64,000 nt of DNA from Rhytidiadelphus loreus (taxonomy: Eukaryota > Streptophyta > Bryopsida > Hypnales > Hylocomiaceae), in the NCBI GenBank assembly GCA_947034895.1, contig OX344763.1, positions 40,609,025 through 40,673,024 of the forward strand, in the 5' to 3' direction. The number at the start of each line of letters is the position of its first letter. Position 1 is the stretch's first letter. Positions 34,360 through 45,660 of this stretch are shown here, in pieces. Below the pieces are notes generated by a model that saw only the letters and a list, made by a program, of their open reading frames with translations, was not told where the DNA came from and did not search any database. The translations under genes and the position numbers were made by a program.

Positions 34360-37300
34360 CTAGTCACCAGGCGTGAATGTGGAATCGCTCGACACCTCAT
34401 CAGCATTAGGGTCTGTATCTTTGTAAGACTCTTCTTTGCTCCTGTTGTCGCCCGAGCTTTCGATTTCATCATCTTCCCTTGTTACTACTTCGATTTGTAC
34501 CTCACGCTCTACCTCTGAGTTCAGATTTCGAACTTCTGTATCTACACCACTGAACCCTTCAGTTTGCACAAGTTGTTTCGTGAGCCTCAACGCATCCGTA
34601 GTTCCATCCATGTTGGATGCAGGGTGTCGCCCTCCTCTACTTGATTGTCCAACATTCTGGGTGGAACATCCCGCTCCAATGGTATACCGTTGGACAATTT
34701 GAGTGGGTCGTTTAGGATTTCGAGGTCCCCTCTCGTCAACCCTCCTAATACGCCTTTTCTGGCCTCTACTGTTGCGCCCCTGGATTCCTAATGATGATTC
34801 GCCAGGGCCAGACACGGATGAAGGTTGAGTGGGTTGTGGAGCTGAGCCGTGAACCTCTTCATCAATCGTCCGTAGAGCACCTCCATGCACCGGTGGCCTT
34901 GTTGGAAGGGTTGGGATAGACCTCCTCACTGTTGCTACATTTGTAGTCGTCTCTGGATTCAACGGCACATTCCGACTTTGATTCATAACATATGCCAATG
35001 GCACATCATCATCATCATCTGTAGTAACAGTTGTTCCGAGGGTAGATGCGTTCAATACAACGGGATTTGGTATTCCCTCGTGTACAACTTCATTGACTTC
35101 GATGGCCTCTTCTTCATGTTCGCTTCTCATTGGAACTTGTGCACTGCTTCTTAAATTGCGGGCCATATTTGGAGGCGAACTAGTTGATATTGGAGATCTA
35201 GCTTCTTCCTCTACGGGTGCCATGGGAATAGGTACGCCTTCGTCGTTGTTGTCGGGGGTGCTTTCCCTCCTCAGTGATGCATGTGCCGGCGAAATTGCAT
35301 CCATATTGTACACGACGTTCTGCGGTGGACTGCGTACAGGTGAATTTCCCGGAGAAACATACCCATCGTCACTAAAATCAAATGTATTCCCGTATATTGG
35401 TCGTGGAGGACTATGTGGCGGCCTAACCATTGCATTCCAAGGATTGTTGCGCAACCGATCCTCTTCATCCCTGCGGTTCTCGCGTTCTCTCATAAAATCT
35501 GGAACAACGTTTTCTTCTTCCCCTGAAGACAAAGGCCCATCACGCTCGTCCTCATTGTCTCCATCTGCAAGCATCTGGTCGTAAAAAATGGCTGGGTTGT
35601 GTCCACGTTTTTGACATTCAAGTTTGTTGTTCACGTAGATATACACCAATGTCTTTGCCTTTGTCGTGGCCAAGCGGTTTCGCACTTTATTGTGCACAAA
35701 GGAATACATGCTCCAATTCCTTTCACACGAAGATGCAGAGCACGTCAAACCGAGAATTCGCTTTGCAATTTTTGGAAGAGCATTGTCCCCCCCACGATTC
35801 CACCATTGATGAGGCAATAATTGACATTCAATGATATCGGGAGCCTCATGTAAAGAATCGAATGCACCTGTCTTCTCTTCAAATTGAGTTAGCTCCTGCA
35901 TTGCTTCCACCACTGACACGTTCAATGGTACGCTCAGTTTTCGTATGACTCGATTCAAAGCTCCCTTCGCGTAGCCATTGTTATGAATGGCCTCCACGTC
36001 ACTCAAGTATGGATTTAGTAGTGCCCCCGCATAGTGTAGGTCAGTAATCATCAACTTCCAGCGAGCATCAAATTGTTTCTCATATCGTATTGCCACCACT
36101 GGATCAAGGAAAAATGGAGCATTCTTGAGAGAATAAATGTGCTCCTTCAAGGCTATCATCATTACTAAAGCTTTCGGCATTGCCAGGACTTTTCCATCAA
36201 AATGACGAAGACAAAGCAGCACGGGCTCTATCATATGGAGGAAATTGTCGCACTGAATCCAGAACTCTTCTGAACGGATATCTTGCCTTGCAAGTTTGGC
36301 CTTGCCCATAATGAAATGTCCATTTCTGCGGTTTTGCAAACTCAACTCGAACGTCATGTATGTCTCATCCAGTGTCACGTTGTGCACTGCTTGCTTGCAG
36401 TCTACCAAACGATCAATCATCAAGAAATTTGTGGCAAAACGTGTTTTGCTTGGAAGTCTCAACACTTTGTTTGGTGAAAATCTCCGAAACAACGCCAAAG
36501 TATGTTGGTATTTCTTGATGAACTTCACAATTGATGAAGCCTTTTTTACCAACTCCTTTACTCTCTGATCCTTTCCCCAGTCTTCTAAGAGTAAGTCCAA
36601 AATGTGTGCCGCACAACCCTACCTATAAATGTGAGGGTACCTTTCTTCCAACCTTGCCATCGCCCCCGTCGTGACTGTAGCATTGTCCGTACACAATTGC
36701 ACAACGTTGGTAGGCCCAACTTCCTCAATGTATCGTGCCATCGTCTCAGTCGTGTAAGATATATCCTTCTTCTCCCCAGTACTATCCACTGATCCCAAAA
36801 AGACATCCCCGGTGGGACACACCAACATCATATTTAGTAATGGCCGCGAATTAGTATCGGACCAACCATCTAAACAAATTGTTGCTCCATACTGACTTAT
36901 TGAAACCCTCGTCCGCTCCGAGACCATGGCTTCAACCGATGCCTTCTTAACATCTATCATTTTCGTGCGAATCGCATTATACGGTGGCGGTTGGTACACG
37001 AATCCAGCTGCTGCAGTTTGTTTAACAGCATTCACGAAGGCCGGGTGGCACACAACATTAAATGAAATGTTCGCCTCGTAAAAGAAAGAAGCCCACAACC
37101 TATCCAACTCTTGTCTGCGGCCCGTCTATAATGATTCATCCATGCTTCTTTGCCAAGAAACAGATGGCATGTTCCTCCTTCTCTCAAGCGTTGTTCCAGT
37201 AGAATCTACTGAATCAGGCGTAGGATTTGGTCTTGCATTTGATTCAAAGGGATTGAGAGACCCTTCTTCTTCGACATCCAACGCATGTGCGACAATAGAC

Positions 37301-37635
37301 TCTGCAACATTAACTGGTGCATCATGTCTAGCCGGTGCATCATACATCTCTTCGTAACTCATGGACCTTGGAACTTGCCCTTTGCCAGTCCGAAACTTTT
37401 CTCGTACAATTCTAGGGATCTCCTTACAACGCTCCGATGTAGTCGAGCCGCCATAGCCAAAGTGAATCAATGCTCTCTTTCGTACAAATGCTTTGCTCCA
37501 CCCACAAAACACGCATTTTCGAGCATGGGGGGAATTATCAATTGGGGTACACGGTACTAGCCAAGGGTCCCAATCCTTTGTGGACCTCCGCGTATCATTC
37601 ATGGTCCCCCCCCTCCCAACACCTTGTCCAGCCAT
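34360..37635 (-). CDS. hAT transposase (two in-frame TAG codons)
   Basis: One reading frame of 1091 codons plus a terminal stop runs from MAGQGV (ATG 37635-37633). A BED-type zinc finger holds C41, C44, H58 and C70. A DUF659-like catalytic-core region (about 180-338) includes ICLDGWSDTNSRP and LCTDNA. The hAT C-terminal dimerisation region (about 606-675) includes CSASSCERNWS. A tail of about 410 residues, acidic and proline/serine-rich, is likely disordered and unusual for the family. TAG interrupts at codons 170 (37128-37126) and 339 (36621-36619), with the same frame continuing after both. It would excise and insert the element in the nucleus. Upstream are a TATA box (37870-37864) and array 2. 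This copy may be inactive or need readthrough; tiny introns removing the stops are possible but not seen. Confidence 0.9.
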
Positions 37636-37863
37636 GTAGTAGATCAACACTGGATCTTCAAAGAAAATGACTACAATAATCACACTAATACTATGGAAGA
37701 TGTAATGACAAAGCAACCCGCTTAGAGTGGTCTTGTAAACCCTTCTAAACACGGTTGTTGCCCTCCGAAGAAGTTAAACGTCCGCATGAAGCCTCTTTCG
37801 AAGGTCCAAGACAAGAGTTTTATCAACGGAGCCAAGGTGATAAAACAAGGGGTACCCCTAGAA

Positions 37864-37870
37864 CTTTATA
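37864..37870 (-). promoter_or_regulatory. TATA box of the transposase gene
   Basis: TATAAAG on the minus strand lies about 16 bp gene-ward of array 2 and about 230 bp before the ATG. Confidence 0.5.
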
Positions 37871-37885
37871 CAAGAAAACTCCTTG

Positions 37886-38087
37886 GACCCGCGGTCGCCC
37901 CATGAGAGAATGCGGGTCCAAAAACCTGAAATCAGTCAGGTGATGGGCGACTGCGGGTCCAAGATTGGGCGACAGCGGGTCCAGAAGTGGGCGACTGCGG
38001 GTCCAGGAGTGGGCGACTGTGGGTCCAGTAATGGGCGACTGCGGGTCCAGAAACAGGCGACTGTGGGTCCAGGAACGAGCGACTGCC
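37886..38087 (-). repeat. Motif array 2, upstream of the transposase
   Basis: About eight units have a regular 20-21 bp period (GGGCGACTGCGGGTCCAG). Units read GCGACTGCGGGT on the plus strand, which is GACCCGCAGTCGCCC in the direction of transcription. The gene-proximal unit at 37886 is inverted. Confidence 0.9.
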
Positions 38088-38564
38088 ATTTGTTTGGATA
38101 ATTCTTGCATCCCCTGGGGTAATTTGGGGCCTATAATTGAAACTATGAATTCAGAATTTCCACAAAAAAAATAAGCCTTGAAAATAAAAATTTCTAGTGT
38201 TTGCCCTGGAGTGGCAATGAGTAGGTCAATTCACCCTAGCCGTGACAATTGCTCTGAACTTCAATAACAAGTTTTTTTCCAATCCGGCAAGTTTTGAATT
38301 TTCCTTTTTTTTTTAATTCTCTTTTAATTCCGAAAGTCCGAACTCCCAAGGTCATTTTCCTGCCAAAATTCCTAGAATATTCAAGTATTCACAACATTGC
38401 AAACATAAATAACCAAAAATTCATATCTATATTTATGTACTCTTGTCAAGGAACTACATAGAATTCAATGTGCTTGCATTGGAATGTTCAAAATGGATAA
38501 TATCCTTTTATATATACATAAGATGGAATATACATAGTCCTCAAAAATGTGCTAAAAATGAAAA
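38088..38564. other. Spacer between array 2 and WCHI gene A
   Basis: AT-rich, and likely holds the 3' end of the minus-strand gene that follows. No other feature was seen. Confidence 0.4.
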
Positions 38565-40172
38565 TCATTCAACATCCATTTTGGCCTTTTCTTTGCGGTC
38601 ATGAGCCTCATGTTCCATCTCATACAAGACTTTCCTACCTTCCAACTGCAAAATCCTAAGGTATCGGTCATCCTTCCCCAACTTCTTTTCCAACCAAAAT
38701 TGCTTGTATGATTTTTGGAACTTCAAAACCGCCTTTAGTGCATCCCGATGTTCTTCCAATTTTGGATCCAATGACAAAGAAACCCCAAGCTTCTTTTTCA
38801 AGTCAACTACTTCCGTAAGAGACAATGCTTGTTTAGTACCCACGTCTTTCCAACCACACATTTCTGCAACACGGTCAAGGGGGGCTTTGTCCTTTAATGC
38901 TTTCAAGGAATTTAATCTTGATCGTGCTTCTTCCACCCCTCGCTTCTCCAAGTCTATCTGATTTTCCTCCAGCTTGCATGCTTCCATAATTTTGGCAAGC
39001 CGTGATTTCGCAAACTCATTGCTAGAAGAACTAGATCCTCCAGCATGCCGAGAAGAGAATCTAAGGTAAAATGCTTCCAAGTCTAAAATCTTTGTTATTT
39101 GCGTTGACAAAAGAACTTGCCGACTTTCAAGTTCAGCACGTAAGCTATTTACAATATCTCCACTCAAAGTTTGCGTTTCTTGATTGCGAAGCTTCTCACA
39201 TTCTAGATGCTTTTCATCCAACTCATTTAGAAGCTTCTTGAGTTGAGCTTTGTAAACAACTTTGGTGTCCAACATTACTGTGTCAGGGACAGTTCCATCT
39301 TCAACAAATTCCTCACTTCGGTACATGTCATCAACACAATCCAATTGGAACAAAGAAGGCTTCACATCTTCTTCTGTTTCCATCTCTGTCCAAAAAACAT
39401 CATCTTTTGCTTCTTGCATGCATGCAAGCACATACTGCAAAACTTCGTCTTCTTCAGTGCGAGGGACTGTAATTGGATTCACCATAGCAAGAGGCAAAAT
39501 ATCAAGATTTTGTGGTTGCCTAGCTGGTTCACCCTCTTCTTCCATTCTCGGGGGAGGTAAATTTTGTGAAGTAGAAGCCACCATTGCCATGTTTTGGGGC
39601 TGCATTGGAGGGTCTTCACCAAGGTTGTCTTCCTCTCCCGAAGATGAATCAGATGACGTCCAATGAAACTGCTCATCGGGCACTCCCTCCTTCAAGTTTT
39701 TCTTCTGGCCTAGCCCTTCACGTGGATTGGCAGATAGAGCCGCCCTTGGGATGTCTTTTGTCGGTGGAAGGCGAGCATGCTTCACTCCCTTGATTGAACT
39801 CCAATCCACGCTTCGAAACAAAATGAGTTCCGCATACACCATTGCACATATGAAATACGGGACTTCGCTTCTGGGCACTGAATATGTGCCATACAAGTAT
39901 CGATAAATTTCGATACAACGTTGCAGAAATGCATCATTACGGCATGGATGCAAATTGGCCGTATTGTTGCGCCGATTCGTGTAGTGCCGATGATAGGGGA
40001 ATAACTTGTCGATGTGGCACCACCCCACGAAGGACTTACAAGTCTTGGCGGTCCAGTGGCCCGTAATTCGATCCCAACCTCGGTAGGCCACACACGCTGG
40101 GTCCAAAAGGATGCGTCGTTGCCTAGGATGCATGGCTCCTTTTGCCTTGGTCTTCTTCTTGTGGTCCGCCAT
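38565..40172 (-). CDS. WCHI-domain coiled-coil protein A
   Basis: Intact, intronless, 535 residues from MADHKK (the first ATG, at 40172). Residues about 20-129 form a domain also found in the proteins at 53459 and 56622, with FVGWCHIDKLFP, RRNNTANL, FLQRCIEIY and VDWSSIK. I do not recognise this domain. An acidic linker (about 170-290) follows. Residues about 300-480 are rich in Leu, Glu and Lys heptads (for example LKKLLNELDEKHLECEKL), a likely coiled coil. The C terminus is basic and acidic. No signal peptide or membrane segment is seen. Its promoter has array 3 and the shared box. Function unknown; a DNA- or protein-binding partner of the transposase is possible but speculative. Confidence 0.85.
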   Translation of the reverse strand: MADHKKKTKAKGAMHPRQRRILLDPACVAYRGWDRITGHWTAKTCKSFVGWCHIDKLFPYHRHYTNRRNNTANLHPCRNDAFLQRCIEIYRYLYGTYSVPRSEVPYFICAMVYAELILFRSVDWSSIKGVKHARLPPTKDIPRAALSANPREGLGQKKNLKEGVPDEQFHWTSSDSSSGEEDNLGEDPPMQPQNMAMVASTSQNLPPPRMEEEGEPARQPQNLDILPLAMVNPITVPRTEEDEVLQYVLACMQEAKDDVFWTEMETEEDVKPSLFQLDCVDDMYRSEEFVEDGTVPDTVMLDTKVVYKAQLKKLLNELDEKHLECEKLRNQETQTLSGDIVNSLRAELESRQVLLSTQITKILDLEAFYLRFSSRHAGGSSSSSNEFAKSRLAKIMEACKLEENQIDLEKRGVEEARSRLNSLKALKDKAPLDRVAEMCGWKDVGTKQALSLTEVVDLKKKLGVSLSLDPKLEEHRDALKAVLKFQKSYKQFWLEKKLGKDDRYLRILQLEGRKVLYEMEHEAHDRKEKAKMDVE

Positions 40173-40310
40173 TGGAGATGCTCTTGAGATTTGGGGCAAG
40201 GAATCTAAACTTAACCCTAAACCGCAAAGTATTATCTAGCGATTAGTGAGTGATGGAATAAAATCAAGAACATGAGCCACATGTAAGTGAAACTCAAAAC
40301 CCAAGCTCTC

Positions 40311-40354
40311 GGGCACGCAATCAGCCACTGTAAAGTAGGTGAAAGGCAGTACGC
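40311..40354 (-). promoter_or_regulatory. Shared promoter box, gene A
   Basis: The gene-sense strand reads GCGTACTGCCTTTCACCTAC, then GTGGCTGATTGCGTGCCC. The same box precedes the genes at 43430, 49416, 53459 and (more diverged) 59114. It lies 47 bp from array 3 and about 140 bp before the ATG. Confidence 0.8.
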
Positions 40355-40400
40355 AACAAGAAGGGAAAGTGGCGAAGTCGGATGGGGAGACAGCTAATTA

Positions 40401-40740
40401 ACCCGCAATCGCCCTGGGGCGAGTGCGGGAAGGGGTGCGTGCAGGTCTGAGAGCGACCGCGGGTAGGGCGACTGCGGGTCTAAGGGGCCGACTGCGAAGG
40501 CGACTGCGGGTAAGGCGACTGCGGGTAGGGCGACTAGGGGTCTAGGGCTACTCGGGATGGGCGACCGCGGGTCGATGGCTATAGAAGTACTAGGGTCTTG
40601 CGCGACTGCGGGTAGGGCGACTGCGGGTCTGGGGCTACTGGGGATGGGCGACCGCGTGTGGGGCACCACAGAGTAATTTTTGGACCCCTACAGTGGGGCA
40701 ACCGCGGATAGGGCGACCGCGGGTGGGCGACTGCGGGTAC
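40401..40740 (-). repeat. Motif array 3, upstream of gene A
   Basis: About 15 units, nearly all reading GCGACYGCGGGT on the plus strand and so antisense to the gene. The unit nearest the gene (40401) is inverted and is followed, in gene direction, by TTAATTAG. Confidence 0.9.
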
Positions 40741-42003
40741 AGGGCGGGATTTTGAATTTTTGAACCTCTAAGACTTTCACTTTGAAGTTCTCTTACACAA
40801 AATTGTGGACATAAATTTTAGTTACCAATGCACTTCATAAAAATGTATTGCACCTTTTCATCTTTTATTTAAAAATTTGGGTTATGCATCTTTAGCCATT
40901 TTATTAATTATTGTTGCAACTTATTAGATTTGACATGCAAAAAGAGGATTCCCACCCTAACATCACTTCTGCAATTTCAATAAGAAAATAATCAAACATA
41001 AGAAATTTACCATCCATGATTCACATGGTTGCGTTTTATTTTCCAATGCAATCTCTATTATGTTTAGTTTGAATTTGTATGGTGAATCCATTGTAAAACA
41101 AGATCCAACTATGAAGAATGTGGGATTCTTGATCAATGTAGACCACTTTCGGAGAGCTCCAAAAGAAGGGGTTTGGGAATTGAGGGATAAATACCTTTTA
41201 TTCATTTATGGTCAAGTGTGATTGACACATTATAAATTGAGTGAGAGAACAAAACTCAATATAATCAATTATACAATGCATAGGATAGGTGTAGTAAGAT
41301 GGTTGTTCAAATATCTCATAAGGATTGGGTGTGACAGCATGAGCTCCCATATAACTTTCATCATGTGCTTCATCAAGCACCGTGAAGGTATAGTTGGGAA
41401 CTAATTGTCACAATTAATTGTCATAGCTATTTCCCAGCTGATTTCATGGTTTTGTTCAAATTTTATTTATCTGTACATTCATAGGTATCCAAACAATAAA
41501 ACTTGTTTCATATTAATTAAAAGTGTAGCCATCATATTTACAAACAAAGGGATTAAATCAAGGGCATACATTTGTACATTTTCAATATTTGGGGATTTCA
41601 AACTTGTGAACCAAGAATAACAAGCCACAACATTTATGGGTATATATTTTATTGGGGGGGTCACATTTATGGGTATATATTTTTTGGGAGGGGTCACATA
41701 TGTAAACCATTAAAGTATTGGGCACTAATCAATTAAACATTCATATACCATGGACTGTTTAGCAAAATATGATCATCCATCTGAGATAAACAATCCATGC
41801 ATTGTTTAGCAAAATCATAGTATAGAAATGTAAAATGAAGTTCTTTGTCAAGCACATTGCTATTTCACATGTCTAGCATGACTTTAGTACTATTATCTTC
41901 ATAAATAACTTATTTCTTTTTATGATCCCAACTCAAAAATCAAAATAGGGTCTTATGCCATGGTACAAGGCTGCCGTTTGATGCACCACAACAATGTCTC
42001 TAG
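40741..42003. other. AT-rich spacer
   Basis: Probably the 3' region of the minus-strand seven-exon gene plus neutral sequence. A short duplication built on TATGGGTATATATTTT is at 41637-41700. No convincing gene was found. Confidence 0.4.
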
Positions 42004-43430
42004 TCACGAACGATTTGCCCGTGGCACAAGGTTGTCCAAGTTTGCGCGAGCTTGGTTTAACCTATTATTGGTCTGCTCAAAGATATCCGTGGTGTTGATT
42101 TGAACGCTCAGAGATTGTGTAAATGCGCGTTCCGTCCCGTGCTCATCATCCTAAGGTGGAATTGTCATTAGTACATATGATATTCACAGAATGGGGTACA
42201 AACAATACTAAACTAGCAAGTATATTAACTCGTGTTGTGGTATTGCACTAACCTTAATGAGTTGTAACAACAAGCATCCATTCTCAGACTCGGAAAGTTT
42301 CTCGACATCCTCAAATTCTTCTAATAAAGCCCTGCATCTCCCGGCCCCCCATATCAATGAATATTAAAACATAACAACTACATATGGGTATTTTTAGCAT
42401 ATAATCTTATAATACAAGTTCTATACTAGAACAACCGAACCTGAGGTTTGTGCAATCTTTTCCTTGCCGAACCCACACATATTCTTCCATCATGGCCCAC
42501 CCCTCCCTAATGGCCTCATCAAATTTGGCTCCCCAAACAATATCGCATGTGTTTTGTATCAAACACATCACTCGTCCTGCAGCAAATAAACACTAATAGT
42601 GAGATGAAATGTCCACCACTAACTATCCAACTAGAAATGTTCATTAATACATGTTCATTTCATTATTCAAGGATTCAAATCACCTATACAAAATGAAGGG
42701 CAATATTTTACTCACCCATTTTGTTGGCTTGGAAATGGCCTTTGGACTCATTGCATTGGCCATAATGAGCAAAGCAATACAATTTGTAGCCTTTCCAAAA
42801 GTCCTTAATCCTATTTCAAAGATCACAAATCAATTCCAATAGAATAGTCATTGTCATGGTGATTCTCCCACCTATTAAAAAGACATTGTCTACAATACAA
42901 GTGGATGACAATAAGGAAGTCAAAGGCAAACTAAACAAATTTTTACCGGAAATATTCATGGTCGAGAATAATTATGACTTCCTCTGAGCACTTGCTAAAT
43001 TGAACACCTGCCATTAAGCCTGTAAGGAGCCAAATAACTAATCATTAGCAATGCAAGAAGATTAAATTTGAATAGGCTACATAACAATTGAGGCCCCCCT
43101 ACGTTACTATAACACCCAAAAATGAAAGAGAATCAATGAAGAACCAAATGAATCATTTTCATTTGAATTGCTAATTGTTTTAAATGTGAATTTAGTGTAC
43201 CCTTTTTCGGTGACTTCACACCCATTTGTGTGTGCATCCTTATTATTCAACAACTTTGCCACAATGAATGCAATTCCCGTTTCAAGGCCCTCTACATCAA
43301 ATCGCTTTGATATTCTCACTATCCTAAACTAATCGAAAAGATTTTGGGTTCATTGAAGTATACAAGAAGTGTCTGCTGTATTGTTGGCTGTTTGTGGGAA
43401 ACCAAAAAAACCACGAGACCTCCACAACAT
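42004..43430 (-). CDS. Seven-exon gene of unknown function
   Basis: Predicted exons: 43430-43420, 43323-43220, 43019-42947, 42810-42716, 42576-42441, 42331-42253 and 42150-42004. All introns are GT-AG and all phases agree, giving 214 residues and a stop. Readable segments include FDVEGLETGIAFIVAKLL, SKCSEEVIIILDHEYF, DFWKGYKLYCFAHYGQCNES, EAIREGWAMMEEYVWVRQG and LEEFEDVEKLSES. I recognise no family. Exon 1 (11 nt) is the weakest part, but its ATG follows the shared box directly. It is the only cargo gene predicted to have introns. Its array is divided by a solo LTR at 43603-47712, which moves the distal array 4.1 kb away. Confidence 0.6.
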
Positions 43431-43431
43431 T

Positions 43432-43476
43432 GGGCCCACATTCAGCCACTACAAGGTAGGTGAACTACAAGGCGCA
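43432..43476 (-). promoter_or_regulatory. Shared promoter box, seven-exon gene
   Basis: The gene-sense strand contains TTCACCTACCTTGTAGTGGC, followed by TGAATGTGGGCCC. It matches the box of genes A, B and the kinase. Confidence 0.7.
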
Positions 43477-43568
43477 GTTATGAAAAATATGGACCACAGG
43501 CTGGAACAACCCATGAAATACCCGCGGTGGCCAGGGGCGCATGCGCTAACCCTAACACGGATACTAGG

Positions 43569-43602
43569 GCGACAGCGCATGGGGCGACTGCGCGTGGGGC
43601 GA
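43569..43602 (-). repeat. Motif array 4, gene-proximal part
   Basis: Two units (GCGACAGCGCAT, GCGACTGCGCGT) and the start of a third are cut by the solo LTR insertion. The array resumes at 47713. Confidence 0.85.
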
Positions 43603-43959
43603 TGTGGGCGCTTAATTACCCACCCTTGGTAATTAATCGGACACAACCAAGTTCTAGGGGTTAACTAAATTCTAACCTAACGGGTGACCAAGCGTCGGTC
43701 CATTGTGCCTTCCAAGCAATGGATCTTCTTTACTAAGTTTCTAGTTTCCGCAGGTGACAATGGGGTTGCCCCAATTGGCAAGGGAATAGTTCGGGCTAAC
43801 CGTCCCCTAACGGCAGCCTATACGAACTACTACCGAATCTATTCTAATCTATGGGAATCTGAGGCTAATTGACCCTTCCTAAGACTGAGGAGGGATTACC
43901 TAAGTCCCTTCCATGGTTTCCTAAGTTGATTGGGCTTTTTTCCTAATCTAAGTTATCTT

Positions 43960-44270
43960 TTTCCCTAATTTAATTTATCTAATTTATCTCCTAATTTAAT
44001 CCTCTAAATTGATTTATCTTTTTTCCTAATTTAACTTATCTAATTTATCTCCTAATTTAATCTTCTAAATTGATTTATCTTTTTTCCTAATTTATCTCCT
44101 AATCTAATTTTCTAAATTAATTTGTCTTTTTTCCTAATTTAATTTATCTAATTTATCTCCTAATTTAATCTATCTAATTTATCTTTTTTCCTAATTTAAT
44201 TTATCTAATTTATCTCCTACTTTAATCTTCTAAATTAATTTAACTTTTTAATCTAATCTTCCTTTTTACT
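43960..44270. repeat. AT-rich minisatellite in solo LTR copy 2
   Basis: Irregular repeats of CTAATTTATCTCCTAATTTA and TTATCTTTTTTCC occur, at the same position as the 39-bp array of copy 1. Confidence 0.65.
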
Positions 44271-45249
44271 TTCTACCCTTGACCCTACGTCTTTATCACC
44301 CAAGGTAATTGTGATTTGCTAAGTTAACCTTAATTCCTAATTGGATTATTTTGTCCTAATCTAATGTTTAACTTTTTGGTTGAATTTTTACCCTAACGGT
44401 TACTAATCCCTAGTCCTATCCTGTCCTATGCTACCTTGTTTTGTAATCTAATTCCTATCCTCTCCTAATCTATTTGGCTACTTTTATGGTCAACTTCTAT
44501 ATTGAGAGGGGTTAGATACTTCTAGCCTTATCGATAAACTTCTATGTCTAAACTTAAGGTCCACCCTAATTCCTATTGGCTAATCGACATTAATCACTGA
44601 TTTAACAAGATTTAGCACAAATTACAAGGGAAACACTGGGGATTAATTTACTGACTCACCTGATCGTTGTTGGCATGCGCGACATTTTCCTCCATACCTC
44701 CGGCCGCGTGCTCGTATTCCATAGTAGAAACGTATTCTGAGGGGTTCAAATGCCTACGGCTTAGTTGTAGAAAGAATTATTACACTCTAATACCCTAAGG
44801 CATTCTTCCTTCTCCTTATCTCTTCCTTTCTTTTGCCTTGGTACTATTCCCAACCACCCCTTTAATGGGGGTCTTACAACTATGACGCTAACTTCTTGCA
44901 AACCTAACTACCACCTTACGTTGTCATCTTTGCGTCATCCTAATCCTCCTTCTAATGGCCATGGGGGACTTTGGGAGATTTCCGTGCGCACTAACCAAGG
45001 CTACTCTTGGTCATCTTCTTCCTTGCCTTCCTATTTAGCCTCTCATCTCCCCTAACCCTCTCCCATTAGATGTTGGAGTGATGTTGTGGTGAGGACGTGC
45101 GTGCAGGTTGGAGTTCTTGGAGCGGAATCTTCCTCTTGTGTTTCTCTCCCCTTCCCCTTTTTTCTCATTCCCCTTGGCCAAGGCCCTTAATTTCCCCTTA
45201 CCCCCTCTAATTCTAACTTCTCTTCCCAAATTTATTTTCCCCCAAACCC

Positions 45250-45660
45250 CCACGAGTTGGACCCCCTACGGGCTGGACTCCTTTCCCCCCACACGAGCTG
45301 GACTCCCTTCCCCCCGACGAGCTGGACTCCTTCCCCCCCGACGAGTTGGACTCCTTCCCCCCCCCCCCCGACGAGCTGGGCTCCCTTCCCCCCGACGAGC
45401 TGGTACCCGGACTGACCCCCCCGACGGTTGGTTACCCGGACTGAACCCCGACACTGGCACCCGTACTGACCCCCCCCGACGGTTGGTTATCCGGACTGAC
45501 CTGACTCCCCTTACGGGCTGGTTACCCGGACTGACCCCTGTTACTGGCTAGACTCCTTCCCCCCCACGAGCTGGACTCCCTTACGGGCTGGTTACCTAGA
45601 CTGACTTGGACTCTCCTACGGGCTGGGCCACCTTTAGGGGCTGGACCCACTCTTTTCCAC
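45250..45660. repeat. GC-rich tandem tract in solo LTR copy 2
   Basis: Units of about 24-30 bp are built on CGACGAGCTGGACTCC and GGTTACCCGGACTGAC, with long C runs. Frames through it give low-complexity proteins that are not credible genes. Confidence 0.7.

Noticed and set aside
35093..35584. Plus-strand open frame of 163 codons within the transposase gene
   Set aside because: It is a shadow of the minus-strand transposase tail, with serine-rich composition caused by the opposite strand.
40963..41380. Minus-strand open frames as a separate gene
   Set aside because: No motifs, no promoter box or array upstream, and codon composition follows the AT-rich background.
33285..43602. A smaller hAT element ending before the solo LTR
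   Set aside because: No other CAGGG-type inverted end with a GAACTAGG duplication was found between 37.7 and 59.7 kb. The only matching right end is at 59796.
45108..45551. Proline/arginine-rich open frame in solo LTR copy 2
   Set aside because: It is a product of the GC-rich tandem tract and is not conserved in the other two LTR copies.
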